Under the pieces are notes generated by a model. That model was given only the letters and a program-made list of their open reading frames with translations. It did no database searches and was not told where the DNA came from. The position numbers and the translations under genes were made by a program. From Bacteroides sp. (lineage in GTDB: Bacteria; Bacteroidota; Bacteroidia; Bacteroidales; Bacteroidaceae), in the NCBI GenBank assembly GCA_023665805.1, contig JAMPDJ010000017.1, positions 1 through 59,592 on the forward strand: DNA of 59,592 nucleotides. The letters are read 5' to 3'. Below are positions 45,723-52,013 of this stretch, one piece after another; positions within the stretch are counted from its first letter, which is position 1; every line of letters begins with the position of its first letter.

Positions 45723-46892
45723 ATGACAAGAGAAGAATTGAGAGCAAGGCAGCGAGAGCTGCAGTCCACCATGGCCGACTGCGCCAGCGACGACTCACGC
45801 GCGGAAGAGTTCGACCGCGCCGAGCGCGAGTTCCGCATGAACGCGGCCCAGCTCGACACCATGGAACGCGAGGAGCGCGAGAGACGCGAGCAGCCCGCCC
45901 GAGACGCCGGAGCCGTCCTGCGCGAGCTGCTGGTGAACAACAGGGCCGGCAACGGGGAAAGGGAGATCACCCTCGGCACGCAGGGACAGGCCAGCGGAGC
46001 CGTGGCCCTCGCCATAGAGGACCTCGTGCCCACGCTGGAGGAAGGCAACGGCCTGCCGTCCGCCCTCGGCATCGTGAACGGCGTCACCGGCAACGTCGTC
46101 TACCCCACCGACGCCAGCGACATGGAGCTGGAGGAAGCCTCCGAGATCGCAGTCCTCGACGACCAGGACGTGGACTTCGACAAGGTGACCGTCAGCCCCC
46201 ACCGCGTCACCCTGTCCTGCGACGTGAGCAACAGCATCATCGACAACCTCGCGTTCGACATCCTCGCCCACGTGCGGAGGAAGTTCTCCAAGGCGTGGAG
46301 GAAGTACCTCGCCCTGAAGACCTACAGCCAGGCCAAGTTCAGCGGCAACAAGGGAGGCTTCTCCGGACTGGCCAAGGCAGGCGACATCACCCTCGGGGCA
46401 GGCACCGCCTACAAGAGCATCCTCACGGCCATCGCCGCGTTCACCGACAAGGGCTTCGACACGGGCAGCCTGTGCATCACCATCGACGCCACCACCGAGG
46501 CAAACCTCAAGATGGAACCCAAGCAGAAGGGCGTGGCCGGCTACGTCATCGAGAACGGCAAGCTGTGCGGATACGACTACACCGTCAGCAGCAAGATCAA
46601 CACCGTGCTGGGCGGAGACGCGAAGACCTCCGCCTCCAACACCGACGCCACCAAGATCTACGGCACCACCGCCAGATACCTCGGCATAGGCTACTACGAG
46701 TACCTGAAGGTGCAGCAGCACGGCGACATCAGGCTGACCGTGGACGCGACCAGCAAGGCCATGGCCAAGAAGAACTGCGTCAACCTCACGCTGAACACCG
46801 AGGTGTCGTTCACCGACCTCAGCGACCACATCCACGACGAGAACGGAAACGCGCAGAAGGCGTTCGCCATCTACGAGATCAAGAGCGCGTGA
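45723..46892 (+). CDS. Major capsid protein, HK97 fold
   Basis: A 389-aa protein. The N-terminal ~75 residues are a charged coiled coil (ELRARQRELQSTMADCASDD ... REQPARDAG), a delta-domain scaffold that the upstream protease would remove. The HK97-fold body follows, with VLRELLVNNRAGN, VPTLEEGNGLPSALGIVNGV, VYPTDASDMELEEASEIA (E-loop region), FDKVTVSPHRVTLSCDVSNS, and DILAHVRRKFSKAWRKYLA (spine helix). The C-terminal residues (CVNLTLNTEVSFTDLSDHIH) look complete. No disruption is seen, in contrast with the portal. Confidence 0.87.
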   Translation: MTREELRARQRELQSTMADCASDDSRAEEFDRAEREFRMNAAQLDTMEREERERREQPARDAGAVLRELLVNNRAGNGEREITLGTQGQASGAVALAIEDLVPTLEEGNGLPSALGIVNGVTGNVVYPTDASDMELEEASEIAVLDDQDVDFDKVTVSPHRVTLSCDVSNSIIDNLAFDILAHVRRKFSKAWRKYLALKTYSQAKFSGNKGGFSGLAKAGDITLGAGTAYKSILTAIAAFTDKGFDTGSLCITIDATTEANLKMEPKQKGVAGYVIENGKLCGYDYTVSSKINTVLGGDAKTSASNTDATKIYGTTARYLGIGYYEYLKVQQHGDIRLTVDATSKAMAKKNCVNLTLNTEVSFTDLSDHIHDENGNAQKAFAIYEIKSA

Positions 46893-46946
46893 CGCGCGGG
46901 CCCGGACGGGGAAGCCTGTCCGGGCCGGACGTAAATCCCCTATCAC

Positions 46947-47366
46947 ATGAGCTTAAGAATTGGAAGATTCATCAAGTACGCGCTCGGCCGGGAGAACGCG
47001 CCACGCCTGCACGAGACGATAGGCGGCAGGCTGTTCCCCGTGCAGCTGCCGGAGGACACTTCCGGCATGCTGCCGTGGGCGTGGTACTACTCCGTCTCCA
47101 TGTCCGGGGACGAGACCAAGGACGGCTATGCCGGAGACAGCACGGAAGTGCAGATAGAGGCGGTGGCCGAGACGTACGAGAAGCTGCTCGACATCCTCGC
47201 CCTGATAAGGAAGGGGATGGCGGACGCGCGAAGGAACTGGGACGACAAGTCGCTGAAGGTCGCGGACATGAGCTTCAGGGCCGGCCCGGAAGAATACGAC
47301 GACACGCTGCAGGCGTACTGCAGGAAACTAATTTACAGGATAGACACTTATGAGCAAATCACTTAA
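46947..47366 (+). CDS. Tail terminator/completion-like protein (DUF3168-like)
   Basis: A 139-aa protein with the layout of phage tail-terminator proteins. An N-terminal helix (RIGRFIKYALG) comes first. A strand after GRLFPVQLPEDTSG leads to an aromatic WAWYYSVSMSGDETKDGYA segment. Then STEVQIEAVAETYEKLLDIL, the conserved 'V-x-I-x-x-x-A-x-T-Y-x-x-x-x-x-L' block of DUF3168, and a C-terminal helix. It would cap the tail tube. It overlaps the tail-tube start by 17 bp. Confidence 0.68.
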   Translation: MSLRIGRFIKYALGRENAPRLHETIGGRLFPVQLPEDTSGMLPWAWYYSVSMSGDETKDGYAGDSTEVQIEAVAETYEKLLDILALIRKGMADARRNWDDKSLKVADMSFRAGPEEYDDTLQAYCRKLIYRIDTYEQIT

Positions 47367-48267
47367 GGGACAGGACGTCAACCTGTTCGTGGACGGCAAG
47401 CTGATTGCCGCCAGCACGTCGTGCAGCTTCGACCTCACGGCCAACACCACGGACGCCGCCTCCAAGACGGACCCCGGCAACGGCATGTGGGACAACTCCG
47501 AGTTCACGTACTACGACTGGACCGTCAGCAACGAGTCGTTCGTCGTGGACCCGGCTTCGCTGACAACCCTGCTGACCAAGGTGGTCAGCGGAGACGCCAC
47601 CGTCCATGTCACGTTCCAGATGGGCGAGTACCAGGGAGGAGGCACCATAGTGCTGGGCGGAGACGCCATCATCACGCAACTGCAGCTGCAGGCAGCCAAC
47701 GGGGACTACGCCAAGCTGTCCCTGTCCATGGACGGATGCACGGCCCTCACCAAGGCCGGCGCAGGCGCAGGCATGATACCCGAGCTGAAGACGTATCCCA
47801 AGATCAAGGGCAAGGCCCTGATGATAGCCATGCAGGACGACGAGAAGACGTTCCACACGCTGGCCGCGGCGACCTCCCACACCCTCACGCTCAGCGTGCA
47901 GGCCTCGGACGACGGCACCAAGGACGACAACGACAACGGCAACCACAAGGAGGTCACGGGCAAGAGCATCAGCATGAGCTCAGAGAACGTGCTCCGCCTG
48001 AAGATGGGCACGGACAGCGTCAGCGGAATCTTCGCCAGCGAGATGCTGGACGTGGCAATGACGGGCAGGACCGTCCGTCTCGCCTTCGGCTACTATCCAG
48101 ATTCCGTGGGCAAGGACGCAGGGGCGACGGAAGACTGGGGGCAGGCCCCCACGACGCTGATACAGGGAGACTTCATCTGCAGCAGCATCAACCTCTCCGG
48201 CAACAACAAGGAGAACGCCACCTATACGGCGGAATTCACGGGCAAGGGCGAACCGAGCCTCACATAA
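47350..48267 (+). CDS. Major tail tube protein
   Basis: A 305-aa protein of the phage tail-tube type (siphovirus-like). The opening KGQDVNLFVDGKLIAASTSC followed by SFDLTANTTDAASKTDPGNG is the hallmark of tube proteins in Bacteroidetes phages. VHVTFQMGEYQGGGTIVLGG and the C-terminal INLSGNNKENATYTAEFTGK are beta-sandwich strands with the usual terminal G-x-G. It is longer than minimal tube proteins because of an extra domain in the middle (about 145-235). It forms the tube around the tape measure. No disruption is seen. Confidence 0.85.
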   Translation: MSKSLKGQDVNLFVDGKLIAASTSCSFDLTANTTDAASKTDPGNGMWDNSEFTYYDWTVSNESFVVDPASLTTLLTKVVSGDATVHVTFQMGEYQGGGTIVLGGDAIITQLQLQAANGDYAKLSLSMDGCTALTKAGAGAGMIPELKTYPKIKGKALMIAMQDDEKTFHTLAAATSHTLTLSVQASDDGTKDDNDNGNHKEVTGKSISMSSENVLRLKMGTDSVSGIFASEMLDVAMTGRTVRLAFGYYPDSVGKDAGATEDWGQAPTTLIQGDFICSSINLSGNNKENATYTAEFTGKGEPSLT

Positions 48268-48279
48268 TCAAGAAGGGAC

Positions 48280-48900
48280 ATGAAGATAACTATCAGGAAC
48301 GAAGAGTACGAGTTCCGCGTGACGGGAACCGTAGGCCTCGTCTATCTCGCCGAGCGCATCCTCGGCCGCGAATTCGACAACGGCGACAGGTATCACCTGC
48401 TGGTGCTGTACTACGCCTGCCTCAGAGCCTCCAACAAGGACAAGGAAGTCCCCGACCTGGTGGACTTCATCGCGGAGCTAACCACGGCCAGGCTGAAGGC
48501 CATCGGCGAGTACTTCTGGAAGCAGTGGGAGACGCTCGAGGGAGAACCCGGGGAAGAGACGAGGCATGTCGCCCGAATATTTCCACGAGCGGCTGACATA
48601 CGGCGAGGCCGACGACTATCTGGGCGGACAGAACCGCAGGCCCTACCACGGCTACAACCAGGCAAGGATGATAACCTCCGTCATCGGCCGGCTGTTCGCC
48701 AAGAACTACAAGGTGCCCACATTCCCGTGGGAGAAGGACGCTCCCGCGGCCAGGCCGCCTACCGGGGACGAGGTGGCGCAGCTGCAGAAGGAGGCGAGGG
48801 AATGGGAGAAGCTTCTCAACTCCAAAAAGAAATGACAGGGACGGACGGACGCGACATGCACCCGTCCGTCTTCGTGCTCACTCCCCTCGCGTCGCCCTGA
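48280..48900 (+). CDS. Tail assembly chaperone (G-like), recoding or frameshift site near 48560
   Basis: The first ~94 codons encode a convincing tail-assembly-chaperone domain: ITIRNEEYEFRVTGTVGLVY, LAERILGREFDN, LLVLYYACLRASNKDKEVPD, FIAELTTARLKAIGEYFWKQ. Beyond about 48560 this frame turns Arg/Pro-rich and meaningless, and has no stop until 48900, while the +1 frame becomes coherent (next entry). The two frames overlap without a stop from 48497. In tailed phages the G and G-T proteins are linked by programmed frameshifting. Here either recoding (+1 or -2) or simple reinitiation at ATG 48566 would work. The reliable protein end is therefore near 48560, not 48900. Confidence 0.68.
   Translation: MKITIRNEEYEFRVTGTVGLVYLAERILGREFDNGDRYHLLVLYYACLRASNKDKEVPDLVDFIAELTTARLKAIGEYFWKQWETLEGEPGEETRHVARIFPRAADIRRGRRLSGRTEPQALPRLQPGKDDNLRHRPAVRQELQGAHIPVGEGRSRGQAAYRGRGGAAAEGGEGMGEASQLQKEMTGTDGRDMHPSVFVLTPLASP
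48566..48835 (+). CDS. Second tail assembly chaperone (T-like)
   Basis: An 89-aa protein in the +1 frame relative to the preceding gene: SPEYFHERLTYGEADDYLGG, YHGYNQARMITSVIGRLFAK, VPTFPWEKDAPAAR and a C-terminal helix AQLQKEAREWEKLLNSKKK. Composition and length fit the T-domain chaperone encoded between tail tube and tape measure genes. GAGG just before ATG 48566 could act as a ribosome-binding site, or the frame could be reached by recoding from the G-like gene. A damaged copy of its 3' end is present at about 42296-42357. Confidence 0.7.
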   Translation: MSPEYFHERLTYGEADDYLGGQNRRPYHGYNQARMITSVIGRLFAKNYKVPTFPWEKDAPAARPPTGDEVAQLQKEAREWEKLLNSKKK

Positions 48901-49054
48901 GGATGCATTCGCAGATGAAGGCCGACTTCGAGCCCTCCACACGTTCGAGAATCTCGTGCACCTCCTGCGTCGCACTGAACGCGTAGGACTTGACGGAAGT
49001 GCGTTTTCTGCCAGCGCCCTCGCGTTTTCCTCCCCATTGTTTTGCGGTTTCCAT
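48878..49054 (-). CDS. 58-aa ribbon-helix-helix DNA-binding protein with AT-hook-like start
   Basis: A short gene against the direction of the structural genes. The N-terminus METAKQWGGKREGAGRKRT is basic and Gly-rich, like AT-hook-type extensions. The remainder fits a CopG/Arc-like ribbon-helix-helix fold: strand VKSYAFSATQ, helix EVHEILERVE, turn GSKS, helix AFICECILRATRGE. ATG 49054 lies about 24 bp downstream of the four-stem element, and the promoter is at 49256-49287, giving a leader of nearly 200 nt. The placement between tail genes with its own promoter is that of a phage moron. Probable transcription regulator; target unknown. A start-less copy lies at 42400-42609. Confidence 0.72.
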   Translation of the reverse strand: METAKQWGGKREGAGRKRTSVKSYAFSATQEVHEILERVEGSKSAFICECILRATRGE

Positions 49055-49077
49055 AATTTTGCGTATTTTTGCCGTCG

Positions 49078-49202
49078 AAAAGCCAAGAGGCAGGAGGAGG
49101 TGTTGCTCCTCCTGCGGTTTCGGGTCAGAATTGATATTCTATCAAGATTCTGATTTTCCAAAATCTAAATGAAACTGCGATTTTCATTTTCTCTTGGCTT
49201 TT
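49078..49202. ncRNA. Four-stem cloverleaf-like RNA element, right copy
   Basis: Outer stem AAAAGCCAAGAG (49078-49089) with CTCTTGGCTTTT (49191-49202), perfect 12 bp. It encloses three hairpins. Hairpin 1 is GCAGGAGGAG/CTCCTCCTGC (49090-49099/49106-49115). Hairpin 2 is 49125-49153 (TCAGAATTGATA paired across loop TTC, with a GA bulge). Hairpin 3 is AAATGAAA/TTTCATTT (49167-49174/49182-49189). In the duplicate at 42601-42724 all four stems persist while loops differ. It lies in the 5' leader of the RHH gene (minus). On the plus strand the outer stem followed by T's could act as a terminator for the chaperone genes. The strand is unproven. Confidence 0.55.
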
Positions 49203-49255
49203 TAACGTTTCTTCCTACTCTCTTCAAGGTTTTCGGATTTCCCTTTCTCACAATA

Positions 49256-49287
49256 CAAAGATACGGAAATTTCTTGAAATACACAAA
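49256..49287 (-). promoter_or_regulatory. Promoter of the RHH gene
   Basis: Minus strand TTTG (49284-49287), 20 bp, TATCTTTG (49256-49263); same spacing as in the left copy. Confidence 0.83.
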
Positions 49288-49374
49288 TAAAATCAAGATT
49301 ATTTTTAGTAGAAAGTAAACTTTTTTATATCAAAGATATAAGCAAAAACCGCGTTGTATTTTCCTCGGAAAACA

Positions 49375-49407
49375 TTTGGCGGTTTCATGTTTTTTGACGT
49401 AACTTTG
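49375..49407 (+). promoter_or_regulatory. Promoter of the BRO-N gene/leader RNA
   Basis: TTTG (49375-49378), 21 bp, TAACTTTG (49400-49407). It is predicted to start transcription near 49413, ahead of a strongly structured leader. Confidence 0.8.
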
Positions 49408-49412
49408 CCATA

Positions 49413-49566
49413 CCGATTTATGTGTTTTACGTGCGTGGCCGACTGGCCACAGGCCGATTGTATGGGATTATCATGCCATATCAACGGCTGCCACCCCCGT
49501 GTGGAGGGTCAATGCCCCCACAGCTCATAACACAGAGTACTCAACGGGACAGGGCAGCCGTTTTTC
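49413..49566 (+). ncRNA. Structured leader or small RNA ending in a terminator-like stem
   Basis: Hairpins in order: GTGGCC/GGCCAC (49435-49440/49445-49450), TATGG/CCATA (49461-49465/49476-49480), and an outer stem ACGGCTGCC (49484-49492) with GGCAGCCGT (49553-49561). The outer stem encloses TGTGGAGGG...CCCCCACA and is followed by a T run (49561-49565). The outer stem plus T's resembles an intrinsic terminator that would end the RNA about 30 bp before the BRO-N start. This suggests either a separate small RNA of roughly 150 nt or conditional read-through (attenuation). Confidence 0.5.
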
Positions 49567-49596
49567 CGTGCCCTTTTGCCAAAAATTGAGTATACA

Positions 49597-50088
49597 ATGG
49601 CAACTTTCACAATCACCTCGCCAGCCTTTGGCGACCTCCGCGCCAGCGGAACCGGCGACCGTTCCGAGTTCATGCTGACGGACATCTGCGAAGCCGCGGA
49701 TCTGAGTTACGAACACACCCTGAAGCTCCTCGACGTGGGCGAGGAGGTCACCGTCCATGCCGTCATGGGCGAGGACGACCGCCCGAGGCAGGAACTCTTC
49801 GTCACGCTGGCCGGACTCTCGCGCATCTTCGACAGCTATCCGCGCAACGTCAAGTACGGGGAGCTCTACGACTGGATATTCGAGCAGGACCCGGAAGACT
49901 GGGCGTACCTGGAGACGGCCGACCTCGTGAACAAGCGTGAACAGTTCCGATTCATGGAACGCTCGCGGGACGCCGCCCTCCGCTTCATACGGGCGGCGGG
50001 ACTCCGGGAGGCCTTCGAGATATGGCAGGAGGCAACCCGGCACATCGTGCTGCCGCCGCTGGAGGACATCGTCACGGAGGAGGAATGA
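49597..50088 (+). CDS. BRO-N-like antirepressor-type protein
   Basis: A 163-aa protein. Residues about 18-72 fit a BRO-N domain: SEFMLTDICEAADLSYEHTL, then LLDVGEEVTVHAVMG, then RQELFVTLAGLSRIF, the final 'GL-x-x-[LI]' block. The C-terminal half is helical and charged (VNKREQFRFMERSRDAALRF). BRO-N proteins in phages are often antirepressors or DNA-binding regulators. ATG 49597 (MATFTITSP) was chosen over 49576 because it fits the domain start. It sits between the tail chaperone and tape-measure genes with its own promoter, structured leader and terminator (50100-50131), so it is an independent cargo-like gene. Confidence 0.75.
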   Translation: MATFTITSPAFGDLRASGTGDRSEFMLTDICEAADLSYEHTLKLLDVGEEVTVHAVMGEDDRPRQELFVTLAGLSRIFDSYPRNVKYGELYDWIFEQDPEDWAYLETADLVNKREQFRFMERSRDAALRFIRAAGLREAFEIWQEATRHIVLPPLEDIVTEEE

Positions 50089-50099
50089 GCAAGGACCAT

Positions 50100-50131
50100 C
50101 GGCCCTGCCGGCAATCACGCCGACAGGGCCG
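50100..50131 (+). terminator. Terminator after the BRO-N gene
   Basis: CGGCCCTGCCGG (50100-50111) pairs with CCGACAGGGCCG (50120-50131) with one bulge each; 11 GC-rich pairs followed by CCTTTGTT. Confidence 0.7.
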
Positions 50132-50153
50132 CCTTTGTTAACCCGATGCCGCG

Positions 50154-52013
50154 ATGCTCGCGATGTGTAGGACAATCATACACACGTACGCACAGATGGC
50201 AAAGGACGTTATAGCGAGGATGCGCGTGGAGACGCAGCAGTGGGAGCAGGGCATGGGCAGGGCGAGGAAGTCCATGGACGAGATGCAGAAGAGCACGGGA
50301 GGCATGGACAAGGCCCTCGGCTCCGGCATCGCCAGCATGGCCAAGTTCGCCACGGCCGCAGCCTCGATCAAGGTCGCCATGGACGGGGCGAACAAGCTCA
50401 TCGGCAGCAGCCAGACGCTCACCGACGCGTTCGGGCGCACAATGCAGGCCACCACGCGCGTCGTGGACTCGTTCTTCGAGAGCCTCGCCAGGGGCAGCTT
50501 CCAGAGCTTCCTCGGCGGCCTGGACGGCATCATAAGCAAGGCGAGGGAGGCGTACGACGCGCTCGACACTCTGGGCACCTTCGACATCTTCGCCACCCCC
50601 CTGAGGGCGAGGAACGAGGCCATGCAGGCGGAGCTGAAGTACAACATCAGGGCGGGCATAGGCAACATCGAGGAACAGAAAGCCGCCCTGAAGGAGCTGG
50701 AAAAAGAACTTGCCGGGCTGAGCAAGCAGGAATCTGCTCTCGCGGACACCGCCGCCAGCAAGCTGCTCGCCTCCTTCGCCAACGCCCAGGGCGGAAGCGA
50801 CGTGCTCGACAAGCTCTTCATGACCGGAGGCGGCGCGCAGGACAAGGCCGGAGAGATGGCCGAGGAACTCAGGAGGAAGTACGCGAAGACCGTCACACTG
50901 AAGGCGAACATCGTCCATCCGCAGTTCGGCACCGTTGTCGGCGAGCGCACGACGTCACGCCTCGAATGGGCGGACGAGGAGCAGAAGAAGCTGTACGAGG
51001 CCCTGATGAACTTCAACGAGATGGACGACACGAAGCTTCAGGAGGTGGCGCAGCTGCGCGCGAGGGCATGGCAGGCGCAGACGCAGGCCTACAACAAGAT
51101 GCGGGAGAATCTGGAGACGCTGAACATGAAGCCCAAGGGAGGCGGCGCAGGTGGCGCAGGTGGCGCGCAGGCCCCCACGTTCGACACCGCTCAGATATCC
51201 GCGCCCTCCATGAGCATGACCACGTCCATGGAACAGCTGGAGGCCATGCAGAGGCAGTGGAAGGAGAAGCTGGCGCAGGCCACCGACTCCGCCACCGCCG
51301 AGATGGCGGACAGGATGCTGGCCGACATACAGGCCAGGATGGACGCGCAGCCGATAGCCCTCCGCCTCGGCATGGACGAGGAGAGCATAGCAAGGATAAA
51401 CGAGCAGATGATGATGCTCGGAGAGAGCATGCGCAACGAGATACAGCCCCTGGAGCTGATCCCGGGAGGCTCCAAGGCCACGAAGCCGCTGGACGAGACC
51501 AACGACAAGATACAGGCCATGGCCAAGAACCTCGGCAAGACCAGCACCGCCTTCGGCACGATGGGGGCGGCCATGCAGCAGCTGGACGACCCGGCAGCGC
51601 AGGTGGCAGGCCTCATACTGCAGGCGTGCGCCAACGTCGCCTCGTCGTTCGCGGCCGCCCTCGCCAACGAGAAGAACGTATGGTCGTGGATCGCCGCCGG
51701 CATCGCCGGAACGGCAACGATGATAAGCACCATCGCGGCCATCAAGAGCATCAACGCCAACTCCTACGCCGACGGAGGCACGGTCACGGGAGGAGCGTTC
51801 ACCGGGGACGCGGTACCCATCATGGCCAACGCCGGGGAAATCGTCCTGAACGCCTCCCAGCAGCAGGCCCTGGCCTCGCAGCTGGAACCGCGCGAGGGCG
51901 GGACGCAGGGCAGCCCGTACGTCTCCGGAGAGCAGATATACCTCGGCCTGAACAACTACCTCAGGCGTTCGGGCAGGGGAGAGATGACCACGTCAAGGAC
52001 AAGCAAGCAATGA
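50154..52013 (+). CDS. Tail tape measure protein (short)
   Basis: A 619-aa protein, or 605 aa if the ATG at 50196 (MAKDVIARMRVETQQ) is used, which I consider at least as likely. It has long helical stretches (RKSMDEMQKSTGGMDKALGS, AALKELEKELAGLSKQESAL), Gly/Ala-rich linkers near residue 330 (PKGGGAGGAGGAQ), and a hydrophobic segment near 500-530. The standard tape-measure C-terminal motif is present: YADGGTVTGGAF ... PIMANAGEIVLN. It is rather short for a siphovirus tape measure; since this protein sets tail length, a short tail is implied. It overlaps the next gene by 4 bp (ATGA). Confidence 0.8.
   Translation: MLAMCRTIIHTYAQMAKDVIARMRVETQQWEQGMGRARKSMDEMQKSTGGMDKALGSGIASMAKFATAAASIKVAMDGANKLIGSSQTLTDAFGRTMQATTRVVDSFFESLARGSFQSFLGGLDGIISKAREAYDALDTLGTFDIFATPLRARNEAMQAELKYNIRAGIGNIEEQKAALKELEKELAGLSKQESALADTAASKLLASFANAQGGSDVLDKLFMTGGGAQDKAGEMAEELRRKYAKTVTLKANIVHPQFGTVVGERTTSRLEWADEEQKKLYEALMNFNEMDDTKLQEVAQLRARAWQAQTQAYNKMRENLETLNMKPKGGGAGGAGGAQAPTFDTAQISAPSMSMTTSMEQLEAMQRQWKEKLAQATDSATAEMADRMLADIQARMDAQPIALRLGMDEESIARINEQMMMLGESMRNEIQPLELIPGGSKATKPLDETNDKIQAMAKNLGKTSTAFGTMGAAMQQLDDPAAQVAGLILQACANVASSFAAALANEKNVWSWIAAGIAGTATMISTIAAIKSINANSYADGGTVTGGAFTGDAVPIMANAGEIVLNASQQQALASQLEPREGGTQGSPYVSGEQIYLGLNNYLRRSGRGEMTTSRTSKQ

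Larger units (their letters stand above)
48778..49266. repeat. Direct repeat, right copy
   Basis: Counterpart of 42300-42790 in the same orientation. This copy keeps an intact chaperone end, an intact RHH gene with ATG, the four-stem element and the promoter, so it is probably the functional or ancestral one. Confidence 0.85.
49055..49596. other. Divergent control region between RHH and BRO-N genes
   Basis: 540 bp, non-coding, unusually AT-rich for the island. From left: the four-stem element (49078-49202), a minus-strand promoter (49256-49287), a second minus-strand TATCTTTG within TATATCAAAGATATA (about 49327-49341), a plus-strand promoter (49375-49407) and a structured leader (about 49413-49566). 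Each part is entered separately. Confidence 0.7.

Noticed and set aside
45215..47353. Long Arg-rich open frame across protease and capsid genes
   Set aside because: It overlaps well-supported protease and capsid genes in another frame and has shadow composition. The same applies to 47421-48596 (plus) and 54936-56102 (minus).
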